From the NCBI RefSeq assembly GCF_023053635.1, contig NC_086180.1, forward strand, positions 3,993,501 through 4,057,500: a stretch of 64,000 nucleotides of DNA. Direction: 5' to 3'. The DNA comes from Elgaria multicarinata webbii (lineage: Eukaryota > Chordata > Lepidosauria > Squamata > Anguidae). Each line of letters starts with the position of its first letter. Position 1 is the first letter of the stretch. This document shows, piece after piece, positions 1 to 10,394 of the stretch. Made by a program: the position numbers and the translations under genes. The notes below the pieces were generated by a model. It was not told the DNA's origin and made no database searches. It was given only the letters and a program-made list of their open reading frames with translations.

Positions 1-330
1 CAGTTGTCCAGCTGCTTCTTGAATGTAGGGAATGTTAGAACTGAGTGGGTGTGGTTTATGATGAAATAGGTAAGGGAAAAGAGGGGTATATAAGGAGTGT
101 GTTGGGGGGTTGGGGGGAGTGTATTTTAGGTTTTGTTTTCTTGTGGTTTTTATTTGTAAAGTAAGAAGAGTTTAGATTCTGGGGACTTAGGATTGGTGTG
201 AAGAGAGTGAGGTGGTTGGTGTGTGGAGAGTTTAGATTAGGCAGGATTGAAAGTACTGTATTTTTATTTAAAGTTTTTAAATAACAATAAACTTATTATT
301 ATTTTGTAAGCTACCGAATAACGCGTGTCA
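1..330 (+). mobile_element. Possible LTR-like fossil fragment, cut by the window edge
   Basis: A TATA-like GTATATAAGG lies at 86-95 and an AATAAA polyadenylation-type signal at 286-291, about 195 bp apart. This spacing is common in retroelement LTRs. I recognise no coding part, primer site or matching second repeat, so this is a weak inference; a non-LTR retroposon or chance would also fit. Confidence 0.25.
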
Positions 331-1365
331 GCTTGGCATTATTTACCTGCCTTTACAGTTATTAAACACCCACCCCATATTATACCCACAGTACATTTAG
401 AGCAGATCCTGTATAAAACCTGTTTCCTTCATAGCTAGGGGAAAGGTTTTAATTAACCTTCCCCCAGATTTTCAAGTAGTGGCTGTGAAGGACATGGGGC
501 CTTGCTGGTTTGCGGGCTGTACTGGCTCTTTAATTGTACTGGTGTTTTAATTGTATTATTCTTTCTGCACTGGTATGTGTTGTGTAGCGACGATGGTATG
601 TTAAAAGGAGGTGGGAGTGTGGAACTCTCGGCGCCGAGACTCCATGGTCAGATTCGGCCTCTCACCTGCAGGTTATCTCCCTGGTTGTTAGGATAACTGG
701 GTTTAGTTGTGAGAGAGAGGGTGAAGCCCTCCCTAAGAGGGGGGGGGGGTTGTTAAGAGCTAGGCAGAGCTGGGGGTTGGTTCAGAGAGGTCATGGGGCC
801 CTAAACTCCAAGGGTATCCTGTTTGGGGTGAGTCTCTTCTGTTCTGGTTTTGGAGGAAGAACATCCCAGTCAGTATGGGACGGCTGCTCGGAGTAAGCTC
901 GGGTCTTTTGTTTATTTTAAATGTCTGGATTTCCTGAGACAAGGCTAGCCGCTTTAATGGCTGGAGGTGGGTTGTGTGTTTGAAGGTTTTAGATGGAGCC
1001 GTGGCTTCTAGTACATTATCCTTTTGTGATCCCTCCTTTGATTCCCCTCCCTTCCCGCCCTCTTCTTCCCCTCTTTCCCATTTGCTGCTACCTCTGGCCA
1101 AAACCTTACGTGTTGGTTTTAGCTGAATGGTATTAAACTTGTTTTGGCCCTTAGCTGAGTGTGTGTGTTTTATTCCAGGAATCTCTGGCTCGTCCCGGTT
1201 GGGAAGAGGGCTAGGGCGAGGGGCGGCCGGGGACAACAGGACGTTTGGTCCGGGCCCTACCTTGCAGGAAGGTTGGATTGACTCCAACCTTCGTCTACAG
1301 TGGCACTTAGCCTGAGAAGGGTTTATGCAACGGGCCTAGTGAAAGGGTTTGTTATGTCACAGTCA
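331..1365. other. Unclassified stretch, no gene recognised
   Basis: Open frames here are short and resemble no protein I know. The segment has a G-run near 740-750 and a pyrimidine-rich part near 1020-1085. It may continue the fragment at the window start, but nothing decisive is visible. Confidence 0.4.
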
Positions 1366-1373
1366 CTAATTTG

Positions 1374-3248
1374 TAGGGATGTGCTCCACTCCGATTAGAA
1401 GCGGAGAATCAGAAGCGAATTGGCCTGCTCCGCCTTGCCCAGAGGCGGAGTAGAAGCGGACCGGGGACCCGTAGAAGCACGGAGAAGAGAAGCGCCCATA
1501 CGCGGAGCGCTTCTCTTTTCGCGGACCGATCCGATCGCCATTTTGAAACATTTCGCCCATAGGATTGCACTGCGGAAAAGAATAGGGGATAACTGTGTTG
1601 TTTTTGAAGCTATCTTTCTGAAACTTCTTGTGCTTAGAGAGTCGTGGCTGGGGGTCATTTTGAGCCTACTCTCAGCTCTCTGCGTGGTGCGGTTCGCTTG
1701 CTAGAATTTTTGGAAAAATCGGGTAAAACAGCAGGAAAATATCTTTTTCGAAGGGCTGAGGGGCAGAGTCAACTCCCGGTCATGATCACATGATCCCAAA
1801 GTTGGAGGAGGGGATAGGCAAAACGGGTAACTTGGGATTCTGGGAACTTCTCTTTCTTGGTCTGAAAGGACTTTTCCCAGTGTTTTTTAAAACAGTAGCC
1901 CCACCAAATGCACAAACACAACCTGAAATCATATACTAAGCCAATAATAAGAGATAGAAAAAACACAGCATTGCTACCCACCCTAACTTTGGGGAACAAC
2001 TGAATAGATGTGGTGCAAGGGGATGAGCTCCCCTAGGGCAACGACGTGCCCTGTGCACTCTCCTGTCCTTGGAGGGCCATCAGGGCCCTCCAAAGGTAAA
2101 TCACTGGAGTAAATGCCTATCATGAGTTGAAGTGAGCGTTTACTTCTTAAAGACTGGTACCTAGACAGGACCAGTCAAATTGGCAGATGATTCCCCCTCC
2201 TCTTGGGCACGTCCACTCCCCTCTTACTGGTAAAAGACAGATATAGCCTTTTAAAAAAAAATTCTCCTTGTTGTTTATTCAGCAACATTGCTGCTTTTAA
2301 TTCCACCCCTCCTTTGTTTATTTATTTATTCCATTTTATATGCGTTACTGGCTTTGAAACTATCCTTGGCTCACTTCCTTGTGCCCCCAGAAATGACTGC
2401 TGCCTGCCTGCCTTCCCTCCCTCCTCCCCTGCCCACCTCGCAGGGATGGTTTTTGTGTGTCTTGCTTTGACTCAGGGGAGAAGTCCTTCCTGTGCTCAAG
2501 TTCCAAATCAATTTTTCAAGTGTGGAAGAAGATTCATATTTAGGTTTATCTCTACTCCCCAATTCATGGCATGTTGGGAATTCCTTTGAAATGGGCCTGT
2601 CTGCAGATACTGGGGTGTCCGACTTTCATAAATTCCCCCAAAATCCGGGGATGATAGGATTGTCTTGAAACTTGGCGTCCATGTGGACACATGGGTAAGC
2701 TGTCATGGGACCAAAGGTGAGGTTTCTGACATGCAAATTGACGTAGTTGTAAAATGGGACTTGATTTGAGGTGAGTTAAAAGGTTAGAGCCCCGCCAAAA
2801 ATCAGGGGATGATGGGATTGCCTTGAGTCTTGGCGTGCATGTGTATCCCTGGATAAACTATCATGGTGCCGAGTTTGAGGTTTCTAACGTGCAAATTGAC
2901 GGAGCTATCGAAAGGGGTGTGAATGGGGTGCCCGATTTTCAAAAATTCCCCAAAAATCAGGGGATGATGGGATTCCCTTGAAACTTGGCGTGCGTGTGTA
3001 TACGTCCATGAGGTGTCATGGTGCCAAACTTGAGGTTTCTAACTTTAACAGAAAAAAAGTTGTATACTTTTTTAGCTTTCAATGCAAGCCTATAGGGGGG
3101 GGAAACGGAGCTCCGATCCGGATCCGGAGCTCCGCAGCGGAGCGGAGCGGACATAGGCGGAGCGGGGGCGGAGCGGAGCGGCCCGATCTGCAAATCGTGG
3201 ATCTGGAAGAGAAGCGGAGCGGGGGGGGGGGGTCCGTGCACACCCCTA
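1374..3248 (+). mobile_element. hAT-type transposon copy A (non-autonomous, 1.9 kb)
   Basis: The left end begins TAGGGATGTGC. The right end, read on the other strand, begins TAGGGGTGTGC. An identical 8-bp duplication CTAATTTG flanks it at 1366-1373 and 3249-3256, the hAT hallmark. The left end is rich in GGAGC/GCTCC-like motifs. The right part holds about three copies (near 2640, 2802 and 2958) of a roughly 150-bp repeat beginning like ATCAGGGGATGATGGGATTG. Ends and internal repeats match the larger copy at 18375-22205, but copy A lacks the BED zinc-finger ORF. No transposase is seen, so it must have moved in trans. Confidence 0.85.
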
Positions 3249-3417
3249 CTAATTTGGATGGCTTTAAAAGTGGGTTGGATAAATCCCTGGAGGAGAAGGC
3301 TAACAATGGCTACTAGCTCTGATGGTTAGTAGCCTTTTCTGCTGTGGCACCCTAGTTGTAAAATGAGCTTCCTATAGAGGCCTGCCTGGCACCTACATTG
3401 CACTCTTTCTGACATCA

Positions 3418-3569
3418 AGGGGGAATCTACACTACTGCCTTTAAAGCGCTTTAAAGCACTTTGAAAACGTTTTGAAAACTGTATTTGCAGTGTGTCCTGG
3501 GCCCCAACAGTTGTCAAAACTGTTATAAAGCGCTTTAAAGTGCTTTAAAGCAGTAGTGTAGATCCCTCC
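3418..3569. mobile_element. Palindromic MITE
   Basis: A fold-back unit whose left arm reads like GATCTACACTACTGC followed by repeated CTTTAAAG, with the complementary arm at about 3520-3565. It has no ORF. Another member of this family, split by a hAT MITE, lies at about 46865-47320. Confidence 0.6.
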
Positions 3570-3694
3570 CAAGTGAAGACCTTTTAATTTCCTCAAGTGT
3601 TTTTAGTATTTCAGTCTTTTAGCTCTGTCGTTTAAAATCTGCAATTGTATTTTAAATCTTTGCATTGCTCCTAGGTTTTATACTGGTTGTACTT

Positions 3695-4372
3695 TTATTT
3701 ATTTATTTATTACATTTTTATACTGCCCAATAGCCAAAGCTCTCTGGGCAGTTCACAAAAATTAAAACCATAATAAAACAACCAACAGGTTAAAAGCACA
3801 AATACAAAAAATACAGTATAAAAACCACAACCAGGATAAAACCATGCAGCAAAATTGATATAAGATTAAAATACAGAGCTAGAACAGTAAAATTTAAATT
3901 TATGTTAAATTTAAGTGTTAAAATACTGAGAGAATAAAAAGGTCTTCAGCTGGCGACGAAAGAAATACAGTGTAGGCGCCAGGCGGACCTCTCTGGGGAG
4001 CTCATTCCACAGCCGAGGTGCCACAGCGGAGAAGGCCCTCCTCCTAGTAGCCACCTGCCTCACTTCCTTTGGCAGGGCTCACGGAGAAGGACCCCTGAGG
4101 ATGATCTTAAAGTCAGGGCAGGTACATATGGGAGGCGGCGTTCCTTCAAATAACCTGGCCCCAAACCGTTTAGGGCTTTTAATGTCAATACCAGCACTTT
4201 GAAACGGGCCCGGACCTGGACTGGCAGCCAATGAAGTTGTAAAAGGACTGGTGTAATGTGATCTCACCGGCCAGTCCCTGTTAGTAACCAGGCTGCCCTG
4301 TTTTGTACCAGCTGAAGCTTCCAGACCGTTTTTCAAAGGCAGCCCCACGTATAACACATTGCAGTACCTTTA
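3695..4372 (-). mobile_element. L2-like LINE 3' end (subfamily A)
   Basis: On the minus strand this is the end of an L2-type reverse transcriptase ORF. The decayed frame resembles the L2 C-terminal stretch from the LQLVQ region to the LWNELP and FRRQLKTFLF region. It is followed by a 3' UTR ending in TTGGGCAGTATAAAAATG and an AATAAAT-type tail. It is 5' truncated. The same 3' end recurs at 16.3, 30.7, 36.1, 38.4, 44.8, 45.4, 46.2 and 50.3 kb. Confidence 0.8.
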
Positions 4373-4431
4373 TAATGTAGTTTTAAGCTGTTATACTTTA
4401 TGTGCTATCTCCAGTATTCCAGGCAGTAAGT

Positions 4432-4567
4432 CTGTGTGCACCAGCTGCTGGGGAACATGGGTGGGAGGGTGCTGTTGCACCATGTCCAGCTTTGTTGGCC
4501 ACTGTGTGAACAAAGTGCAGGATTAGATGGACCCTTGGTCTGATCCAGCAGGGCTCTTCTTATGTTC
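4432..4567 (+). repeat. Unclassified interspersed repeat, GATGTTCTTAT-tailed
   Basis: A roughly 140-bp module running from GCACCAGCTGCTGGGG to TTATGTTCTTAT. Similar copies occur at 5538-5694 and 56905-57066. I recognise no ORF or RNA-gene promoter. It is probably the 3' end of a retroposon. Confidence 0.6.
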
Positions 4568-4569
4568 TT

Positions 4570-5136
4570 ATATTGTATTATTGTGGTTTAACTTTGGGGG
4601 GTGACTCTTTTGGGGGGGGAGTTAGAAAAGTACAGAAAAGTAGTAAATAAATAAATAAGGAAGGAAAGAAAGGGGGAGGGAGAGGAAGAGGAAGAAATCC
4701 CCTGGGAAATCTATTACACCAATAATCTAATCTATTTTGAGCATGTGTGGGGCAGAGGACGGCTTGATTATCAACCCAGGGAATCCCCACCCTCACCCTT
4801 TTTAATCAATGGGGCCATTCCTCGGGTTGGTTCTGTGCCTTCTCTTCAAAATCTAGAAGCGTACCGGAGGATGGCGATGCTTGTGTCAGATTAGAGGGCT
4901 GACGCAGGGCAACCTGCAATACAACGGGCACTGCAGCTCTTGCTGCCTGCCTGTTCTGTTGAAGTGCAAGTCGCAGCACAAAAGCAGCCCACCGTCCCCA
5001 CCCGCCTTCAGCCCACCGTCCCCACTGCTTCCTCTGACCGGCTTTATTCTCAGGGGGAAATGGGATCTCCGGAATCCTCCACAAGGTAGCGGTGCTTGAA
5101 TTACAGGGCAGAGGAATGGGACCCAATGAAACTGTC
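4570..5136. other. Unclassified stretch, no gene recognised
   Basis: It holds a purine-rich part near 4650-4700 and an AATAAATAAATAAG run. No supported gene is seen. Confidence 0.4.
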
Positions 5137-5144
5137 CCTTAGCT

Positions 5145-5229
5145 GAGCCTTCCCCAACCTGGTGCCCGCCAGATGTGCTGGTACTGCAACTCCCATCACT
5201 CCCAGCAGGTGCCAGGTTGGAGGAGACTG
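5145..5229. mobile_element. Short hAT-type MITE
   Basis: An 85-bp fold-back unit with ends like GAGCCTTCCCCAACC and its near complement. It is flanked by a perfect 8-bp duplication CCTTAGCT at 5137-5144 and 5230-5237. It belongs to the same family as the hairpin at 9037-9151. Confidence 0.75.
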
Positions 5230-5537
5230 CCTTAGCTACTGTCCCCTCCTCCCCTTCCCTGCCACAAGCGCAGTGATTTGCCCTAAACTGGGAGCTCCGG
5301 GGGGGAGGGGCGCTGCTGCTGGTGCTTGTGGACTTCTGTAAGGACCAGGAGACCTCCCCGCCCCCCCCCCCGCCCATAATTTGAGCACTGCAGGGCAGAG
5401 GATGGGGCAGGTAGTCAGACTGCAGGACTCAAGTACACGCTGATGTTCAAAACTCAACTCCAGGCAGAAGGGATCTGGCCGCTCTTCTTTCTATTGCTGT
5501 TCTTTCTGGAGTGGAAAAAGGTTGGAGAGGAAAAGGC

Positions 5538-5694
5538 TTGTGCGCACCAGTTGCTGGGGGACACGGGTGGGGGGGCGTTGCTGCACGTGTCCTGCTTGTG
5601 GGTCCCTGGTCTACAGCTGGTCGTGTGAACAGAGTGCTGGACTAGATGGACCCTTGGTCTGAGCCAGCCTCAGGGCTCTTCTGATGTTCTTATT
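5538..5694 (+). repeat. Unclassified interspersed repeat, second copy
   Basis: Same module as at 4432-4567, including CTAGATGGACCCTTGGTCTG and a GATGTTCTTAT end. Confidence 0.6.
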
Positions 5695-5899
5695 TTAGAG
5701 AGAGAGAAGGAGAGGACCACCAGGAATTTTAACTCTCCCTCCCTCTCGCAACGCAATCGGACTCCAGTAACTACCAAGAAGAGAGAGAAGGCAAGCACCC
5801 AAGTGGAAAGCAGCGCTTGCCTCCTGCCTTCGCGTTTCCACCCACGCCTTCCGTGGGGTGGGTGGGTTGAGGGCTACCTCTCCCTCCCACCTCAGCGCA

Positions 5900-6207
5900 T
5901 CTCTTTGCTCACCTGCTGATTGTGCGTCGCAAGTTCTGCCGCCAGCTGCTCCCCCCACCCCCGCCAGCGGCTGAGCTGCCTCAAACCGACGGCGCCTCCC
6001 TGCCTGCCTGCCTGCCGCAAACCGGAGCGGAGAGAAGCGCAGCAGCTCCCCAAGCCCGCGATCCCGAACCCGGGGATGCCGGCTGCCCCGACGGCGGGCG
6101 GAACCTCCCCCCGCGCCCGGCCTTCCTAAAGAGAGGGGGGGTCCGAAGAGGAGAGACGGGGCGAAAGGCCGCGGCCCCTTCCAGCCTCGCCCGCGCGCTT
6201 CAGCCTC
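5900..6207 (+). promoter_or_regulatory. CpG-rich 5' flank of the GPR151-like gene
   Basis: GC and CpG density rise sharply here and stay high through the coding region to about 7400. No TATA box is obvious. It is the natural place for the promoter and 5' UTR, but no transcription start can be fixed from sequence alone. Confidence 0.5.
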
Positions 6208-7344
6208 ATGAACAGCTCCTGGGCCGCCGCCGCGCCGCCGGGCTGGTGGGCCGCCGGCGGGGGCGCCGCGATCACGACGGCGCTGCCGGTGCTGCTGTCC
6301 GGCGTGTGCGTGGCCAGCGCGTCGGGCAACGTGCTGCTGCTGGCCGTGCTGGCGCACGAGCTGCGCCGCGGGCGGCTGCCGGCCGCGCTGGCCCTGCTGC
6401 TGCCGCTGGGCGCGGCCGACCTGCTGCTGGCGCTCTACTGCCTGCCGGCCCGCGCCGCCGCCTACGCGCGCCGCTCGTGGCAGCTGGGCGCCTTCGCCTG
6501 CCGGACCAGCGAGTGGCTGCTGCAGGGCGGCCTGGCGGCCAAGAGCCTGGCCTGGGCGGCGGTGGGCCAGGCCCGCTACCGCCATGTGGCCCGGCCGGGG
6601 CCGCCCCCGCGAGGCAGGGGCTGGCGGCGGCTGGCGGCCACCGGGGCGGCGGCCTGGGCGGCGGCGCTGCTGCTGGCGCTGCCCCACCTGCTCTTCGCCC
6701 GCCTGCAGGCGCGCTCGTGCGCCTTCGCGGCCCCGGCCGGCGCGCGCCGCTTCGTGGAGGTCTTCGGGCAGCTCTACCCGCTGCTGGCCGGCCTGGCGCC
6801 GTCGGGCTTCGGCGGCTGGTGCGCGTGGCGCGCCCTCCGCCTGCAGCGCCGCCAGAAGAGCCGCCGCGACGGGCCGGCCGGGACGCGCCTGCTGCTGGGC
6901 CTGGGCCTGCTCTTCCACGCCATGTGGCTGCCGGAGTGGGTGCTGTGGCTCTGGGAGCGGCACGGAGCGCCGGCGCCGCCGTCGAGGGCGGGGAGCGGCC
7001 GGGCCACGCCGCCGCCGCCGGCCGCGCTGGGCTTCGCCGCCGAGCTGCTGCTCTTCCTCAACGGCGCGCTCAGCCCCGGGCTCCTGCTGGCCCTCTCGGA
7101 GGAGCTGCGCGACGGGCTGAGGAGCGTCTGCCGGGGGCGCTGCGCCAAGGAGCCCGACGGCGCCGGGCAGGACTGGCCCGCCGGGGAGACCCCCGACGCC
7201 CCCCGAGAGCTGCCGGCGGAGGACACGGCGGCGGCGGCCGAGAAGGTCCTCCCCGACGTGGAGCACTTCTGGAAGGACCGCAGGAACACCGTGGCGGGCG
7301 AGGAGAGCGACCCGGTGCCCTGGGAACACCAGGGGGGGCCCTGA
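6208..7344 (+). CDS. GPR151: GPR151-like orphan class A G protein-coupled receptor, single exon
   Basis: A 378-residue intronless receptor for the plasma membrane. GPR151 is an orphan receptor related to galanin receptors, known in mammals from habenular neurons. Seven hydrophobic segments lie at about 21-49, 56-80, 99-122, 140-163, 186-212, 226-249 and 274-297. Visible landmarks are G40-N41 in TM1, D71 in TM2, C98 and C171 for the usual disulfide, and W240-L-P-E-W in TM6, where human GPR151 also has WLPEW. The strongest identifier is the tail, residues 347-375 (VLPDVEHFW and SDPVPWEH), which parallels the human ILPDVEQFW and NDPIPWEH. TM3 ends GQARY rather than DRY, and TM7 has S289-P290 instead of NP. 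The human protein is about 419 residues. The ATG at 6208 opens the only frame giving all seven helices, with an N-glycosylation motif at N2. GC content is extreme. It could be GPR151 itself or a paralogue. Confidence 0.85.
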   Translation: MNSSWAAAAPPGWWAAGGGAAITTALPVLLSGVCVASASGNVLLLAVLAHELRRGRLPAALALLLPLGAADLLLALYCLPARAAAYARRSWQLGAFACRTSEWLLQGGLAAKSLAWAAVGQARYRHVARPGPPPRGRGWRRLAATGAAAWAAALLLALPHLLFARLQARSCAFAAPAGARRFVEVFGQLYPLLAGLAPSGFGGWCAWRALRLQRRQKSRRDGPAGTRLLLGLGLLFHAMWLPEWVLWLWERHGAPAPPSRAGSGRATPPPPAALGFAAELLLFLNGALSPGLLLALSEELRDGLRSVCRGRCAKEPDGAGQDWPAGETPDAPRELPAEDTAAAAEKVLPDVEHFWKDRRNTVAGEESDPVPWEHQGGP

Positions 7345-7488
7345 AGGGCAGGGCAGGGGGGCCCGGGCGGGCTACAGCCCCCCACCTTCGCACGCACGCA
7401 GGCACACCGACCCAGCTTTGCTCTGCCGGTCCGCTTTCCGCTGCTTCTCAGAACGCGTCATCTCCCGAGAAGTCCTTCAGGGAGGTTT
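7345..7488 (+). other. Probable 3' UTR of the GPR151-like gene
   Basis: It follows the TGA stop and is still GC-rich. I see no AATAAA in the next several hundred bases, so the transcript end is undefined. Confidence 0.35.
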
Positions 7489-7592
7489 TGCCAGCCCGGC
7501 GCCCTCCACGTGGGTTGGACTACAACTCCCACCATCCCGGTGATGGGACTTGCAGCCGAGCCCATGTGGAGGGCGCCGGGCTGGCAAAGGCT
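7489..7592. mobile_element. Palindromic MITE next to the GPCR 3' end
   Basis: A fold-back unit of about 100 bp with arms like TTGCCAGCCCGGCGCCCTCC and the complement. Its core contains TTGGACTACAACTCCCACC, a core shared with the hairpins near 5145 and 9037. Confidence 0.6.
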
Positions 7593-8031
7593 GCCAAAAG
7601 CTGCGGCCATCTCTGTTGCTTCCCCAGAGCGGGGGCGGAGAAGGGGGTCCTTCCAACAGCGTTTTGGTTTCCTGCCCAGGGCTGCAATCCTCAACCCACT
7701 TTCCTGGGAGTAAACCCCATTGAACTCGGTGGGGCTTGTTTCTGAGTAGACATGCCTATAGGATTGTCTTGGGTGTGAATTATTATTATTATTATTATTG
7801 CTAGAACTGATGCTTTGCTTTTATTGAACTGATATCTCCGCCTCCTCTCGGGAAGGGGGTGCTGCCACACTCGCCCTCCCAAGTCAACGCAAAGCCAAAG
7901 GCTCTTGAGAGCAGAGGGGTGGGGGCAACCTGGTGCCCTCCAGCTGTTTGGGGACACAGCACCCCTTACCACTTGCCAAATGGCTGAGGGCTGAGAGGTG
8001 TAGCCCAAAAAATCTGGCTGACACCAGGTTG
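7593..8031. other. Unclassified stretch with a short ATT repeat
   Basis: It contains an ATT-type microsatellite near 7778-7799 and a degenerate hairpin-MITE relative at about 7920-8030. No gene is recognised. Confidence 0.4.
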
Positions 8032-8039
8032 CCTACCTG

Positions 8040-8359
8040 TAGGGTGACCCTATGAAAAGGAGGACAGGGCTCCTGTATCTTTAACAGTTGCATAGAAAAG
8101 GGAATTTCAGCAGGTGTCATTGGTATATATGGAGAACCTGGTGAAATCCCCTCTTCATCACCACAGTTAAAGCTGCAGGAGCTATGCTAGAGTGACCAGA
8201 TTTAAAAGAGGGCAGGGATCCTGCAGCTTTAACTGTGGTGATGAAGAGAAAATTTCACCAGGTTCCCCATATATGCAAATGACACCTGCTGAAATTGCCT
8301 TTTCAATACCACTGTTAAAGATGTAGGAGCCCTGTCCTTCTTTTCATATGGTCACCCTA
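8040..8359. mobile_element. hAT MITE, TAGGGTGACC family
   Basis: About 320 bp, nearly palindromic, with TIRs starting TAGGGTGACC. A perfect 8-bp duplication CCTACCTG lies at 8032-8039 and 8360-8367. It has no coding capacity. Confidence 0.85.
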
Positions 8360-8551
8360 CCTACCTGTGCTTTAAAACGTCCACAAGAAAGGTTAAAAGT
8401 AGAAGCAGGCATATCCCCAGTTTCAATCTCTACTGAACCATGAACTCACCCCCCCCCCCCGCGTAGGAACAACTTTTCCCTCCCCCTCCACAGGTAACAA
8501 CAACCGGGGGGGGGGGGTTAAGTCAAAGAAACAATGGTGCACAGTGGGGAA

Positions 8552-9228
8552 AGGATTAATAATATTTATTTATTTATTAGCCACCCCTCCCTCTGGATCG
8601 AGGCGGTGAACAACATAGAACACAAAATATTATAAAATACATAAAGCTGATTAAAACATATAAAAACTAATACATTATTATTGTTGTTGTTGTTGTTAAT
8701 ATTTATTTATAAAGCGCCATCAATTTTCATGGCACTGTACAGAATATTAAAATAACAGCCAGCGAAACATCTTAAAATTCGACTGGGTATGCCTGCCAGA
8801 AGAGATCAGTCTTTATTGCTTTTTTTTATTTTCAGAAAGACTATGGAGTTGGTGAATCTTTCCCAGCAGGCCATTCCACAGTCTGGGAGCGGCAGCAGAG
8901 AAGGTCCTCTGGGTAACAGTTGTTAATCTAGTTTTCGCTAGCTGAAGTAAATTCTTCCCAGAGGACCTGAGAGTGCAGGGCGGATTGTACGGGAGAAGGC
9001 GATCCTGCAGGTAACCTGGACTCAAACCATGTAGGGCAGCCTTCCTCAACCTGGGGCACTCCAGATGTGTTGGACTGCATCTCCCAGTGGCTGGGGCATT
9101 CTGGGAGATGCAGTCCAACACATCTGGAGTGCCCCAGGTTGAGGAAGGCTGATGTAGGGCTTTAAAGGTAATAACCAACACCAGTGATACTGATCCAAAT
9201 TTCCTTGTTCTTCCCTTATACCCCAAAG
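8552..9228 (-). mobile_element. L2-like LINE 3' end (subfamily B), interrupted twice
   Basis: The minus-strand frame reads like the L2 C terminus ([24 protein letters not shown]), with the 3' UTR motif CCGCCTCGATCC at the low-coordinate end. A second LINE tail sits inside it at about 8671-8762 and a hairpin MITE at 9037-9151. The other subfamily B copies are at 49548-50275 and 60300-61080. Confidence 0.75.
9037..9151. mobile_element. Hairpin hAT MITE inserted in L2
   Basis: A 115-bp inverted repeat with arms of about 51 bp, practically perfect, beginning CAGCCTTCCTCAACCTGG. The 8-bp duplication ATGTAGGG lies at 9029-9036 and 9152-9159. Confidence 0.85.
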
Positions 9229-9286
9229 ACTGGGAGATCTTTCACCTGAGGTCTGTTTGTCCTTCAGCAGGTGGCCTAGGTGAGCT

Positions 9287-9313
<27 letters not shown>
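9287..9313. repeat. CT dinucleotide microsatellite
   Basis: An uninterrupted CT run. Confidence 0.9.
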
Positions 9314-9317
<4 letters not shown>

Positions 9318-10086
9318 TCCCACAATTACTATATAATGTGAATTATTTTGTATATGTAAAAATGCCCCATAAATGCTACAGGTTATCACCCCCTCCCTGC
9401 CTTACTCTGGTTAGGTTGTGTGCTCTCCAAAACTGAATTGCTGGTGTTCTCTTGAGTCATTTGCAAGTGTACTATTTCTCACCCCACCCCACCCACATTC
9501 ACAAATTATCCCCACCAAGAAAGGGTGATTAATCAGAGTTCTGTAGTAGCACCCCCACTCCAAACAAAACGAAAACAACACCTTAGAGTGATTTTAAAAA
9601 ACAAAACACACAAGCAGTATAGATCTCTTCTGCCTTTCATCTCCATCTCTTGCCAGGCAAACTTTGATGTGTGTATATATTGCAAAATGTGATTTGGAAA
9701 AGTGGGGAGGTTATCCAGTACTTGTAAATATAGGGGAGGGTGGGGAAAGAAATATATCCAAAATGTTGTAAAATAGTCTTATATCATCATTGTTGGTATT
9801 GTTAATTACATTTATGTATTAATTGTATTAATCTGAAACACCTTGTAACCACACTGGCTGTGTTTGTTTCGCCGTCATTGGGAAGATAGACTTTAAAGCA
9901 GTGACGATCCAGTCCCTGCTCAGCAGTTTTTAGTAGAAGAAGCTGTTGTATTTGGCCTCAGGCCATTCATCTCATGTACATTCTTCCTTGCCAGAATCGG
10001 TTCAGGCTTCTAGAAGGGAATGGCTCCATGTTTGGGGAAGTTTATAGGTGGGAAAGTCCTAGCCTGCACTGTCTAAGACTCTGATA
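9314..10086. other. Single-copy-looking stretch, no gene recognised
   Basis: AT-rich, with no long frame and no repeat family that recurs in this window. Confidence 0.4.
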
Positions 10087-10090
10087 ACTA

Positions 10091-10394
10091 GGGGAAAGGA
10101 AAGGAACCTCTCGTGCAAGCACTTGAGTCATTGCTGACTCCTAGAGGGACGCCTGCTTTCACTGATGTTTTATTGGCAGACTTTGTAGCGGGGTAGTTTG
10201 CCGTAGCCTTCCCCAGTCACAGTTACCTTTCCCCCAGCTCGCTGGGTAGTCATTTTACCGACCTTGGAAGGATGGAAGGCTGAGTCGACCTGAGCCGGCT
10301 GCCTGAGAACCAGCTTCCACTGGAATCGAACTCAGGCCGTGGGGAGCGTTTCGGCTGCAGTAACTGCCGCTTAACACTCTGTGCCACACGAGGC
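10091..10394 (-). mobile_element. Sauria-type SINE (tRNA-derived)
   Basis: The minus strand starts with CCTCGTGTGGCACAGAGT, as in tRNA-related A boxes, then has a GAGTTCGATTCC B box. It ends with the AGTCANNAATGACTC and AGGTTCC TTTCC motif. It matches the copies at 51849-52160 and 62969-63275. This SINE family is a marker of squamates and is thought to use BovB machinery. Confidence 0.85.

Noticed and set aside
5695-7745. Very long frames (544 and 607 codons) overlapping the GPCR in other frames and on the minus strand
   Set aside because: They are shadows of extreme GC content: low-complexity Arg/Gly/Ala/Pro-rich sequence without domains, while the GPCR frame shows seven helices and family motifs.
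8040-8359. CRISPR-like regular repeats
   Set aside because: The repeats are dispersed palindromic MITEs with target duplications in a vertebrate genome; there is no spacer pattern.
8813-9226. A 137-codon minus-strand frame
   Set aside because: L2 reverse transcriptase end interrupted by a hairpin MITE.
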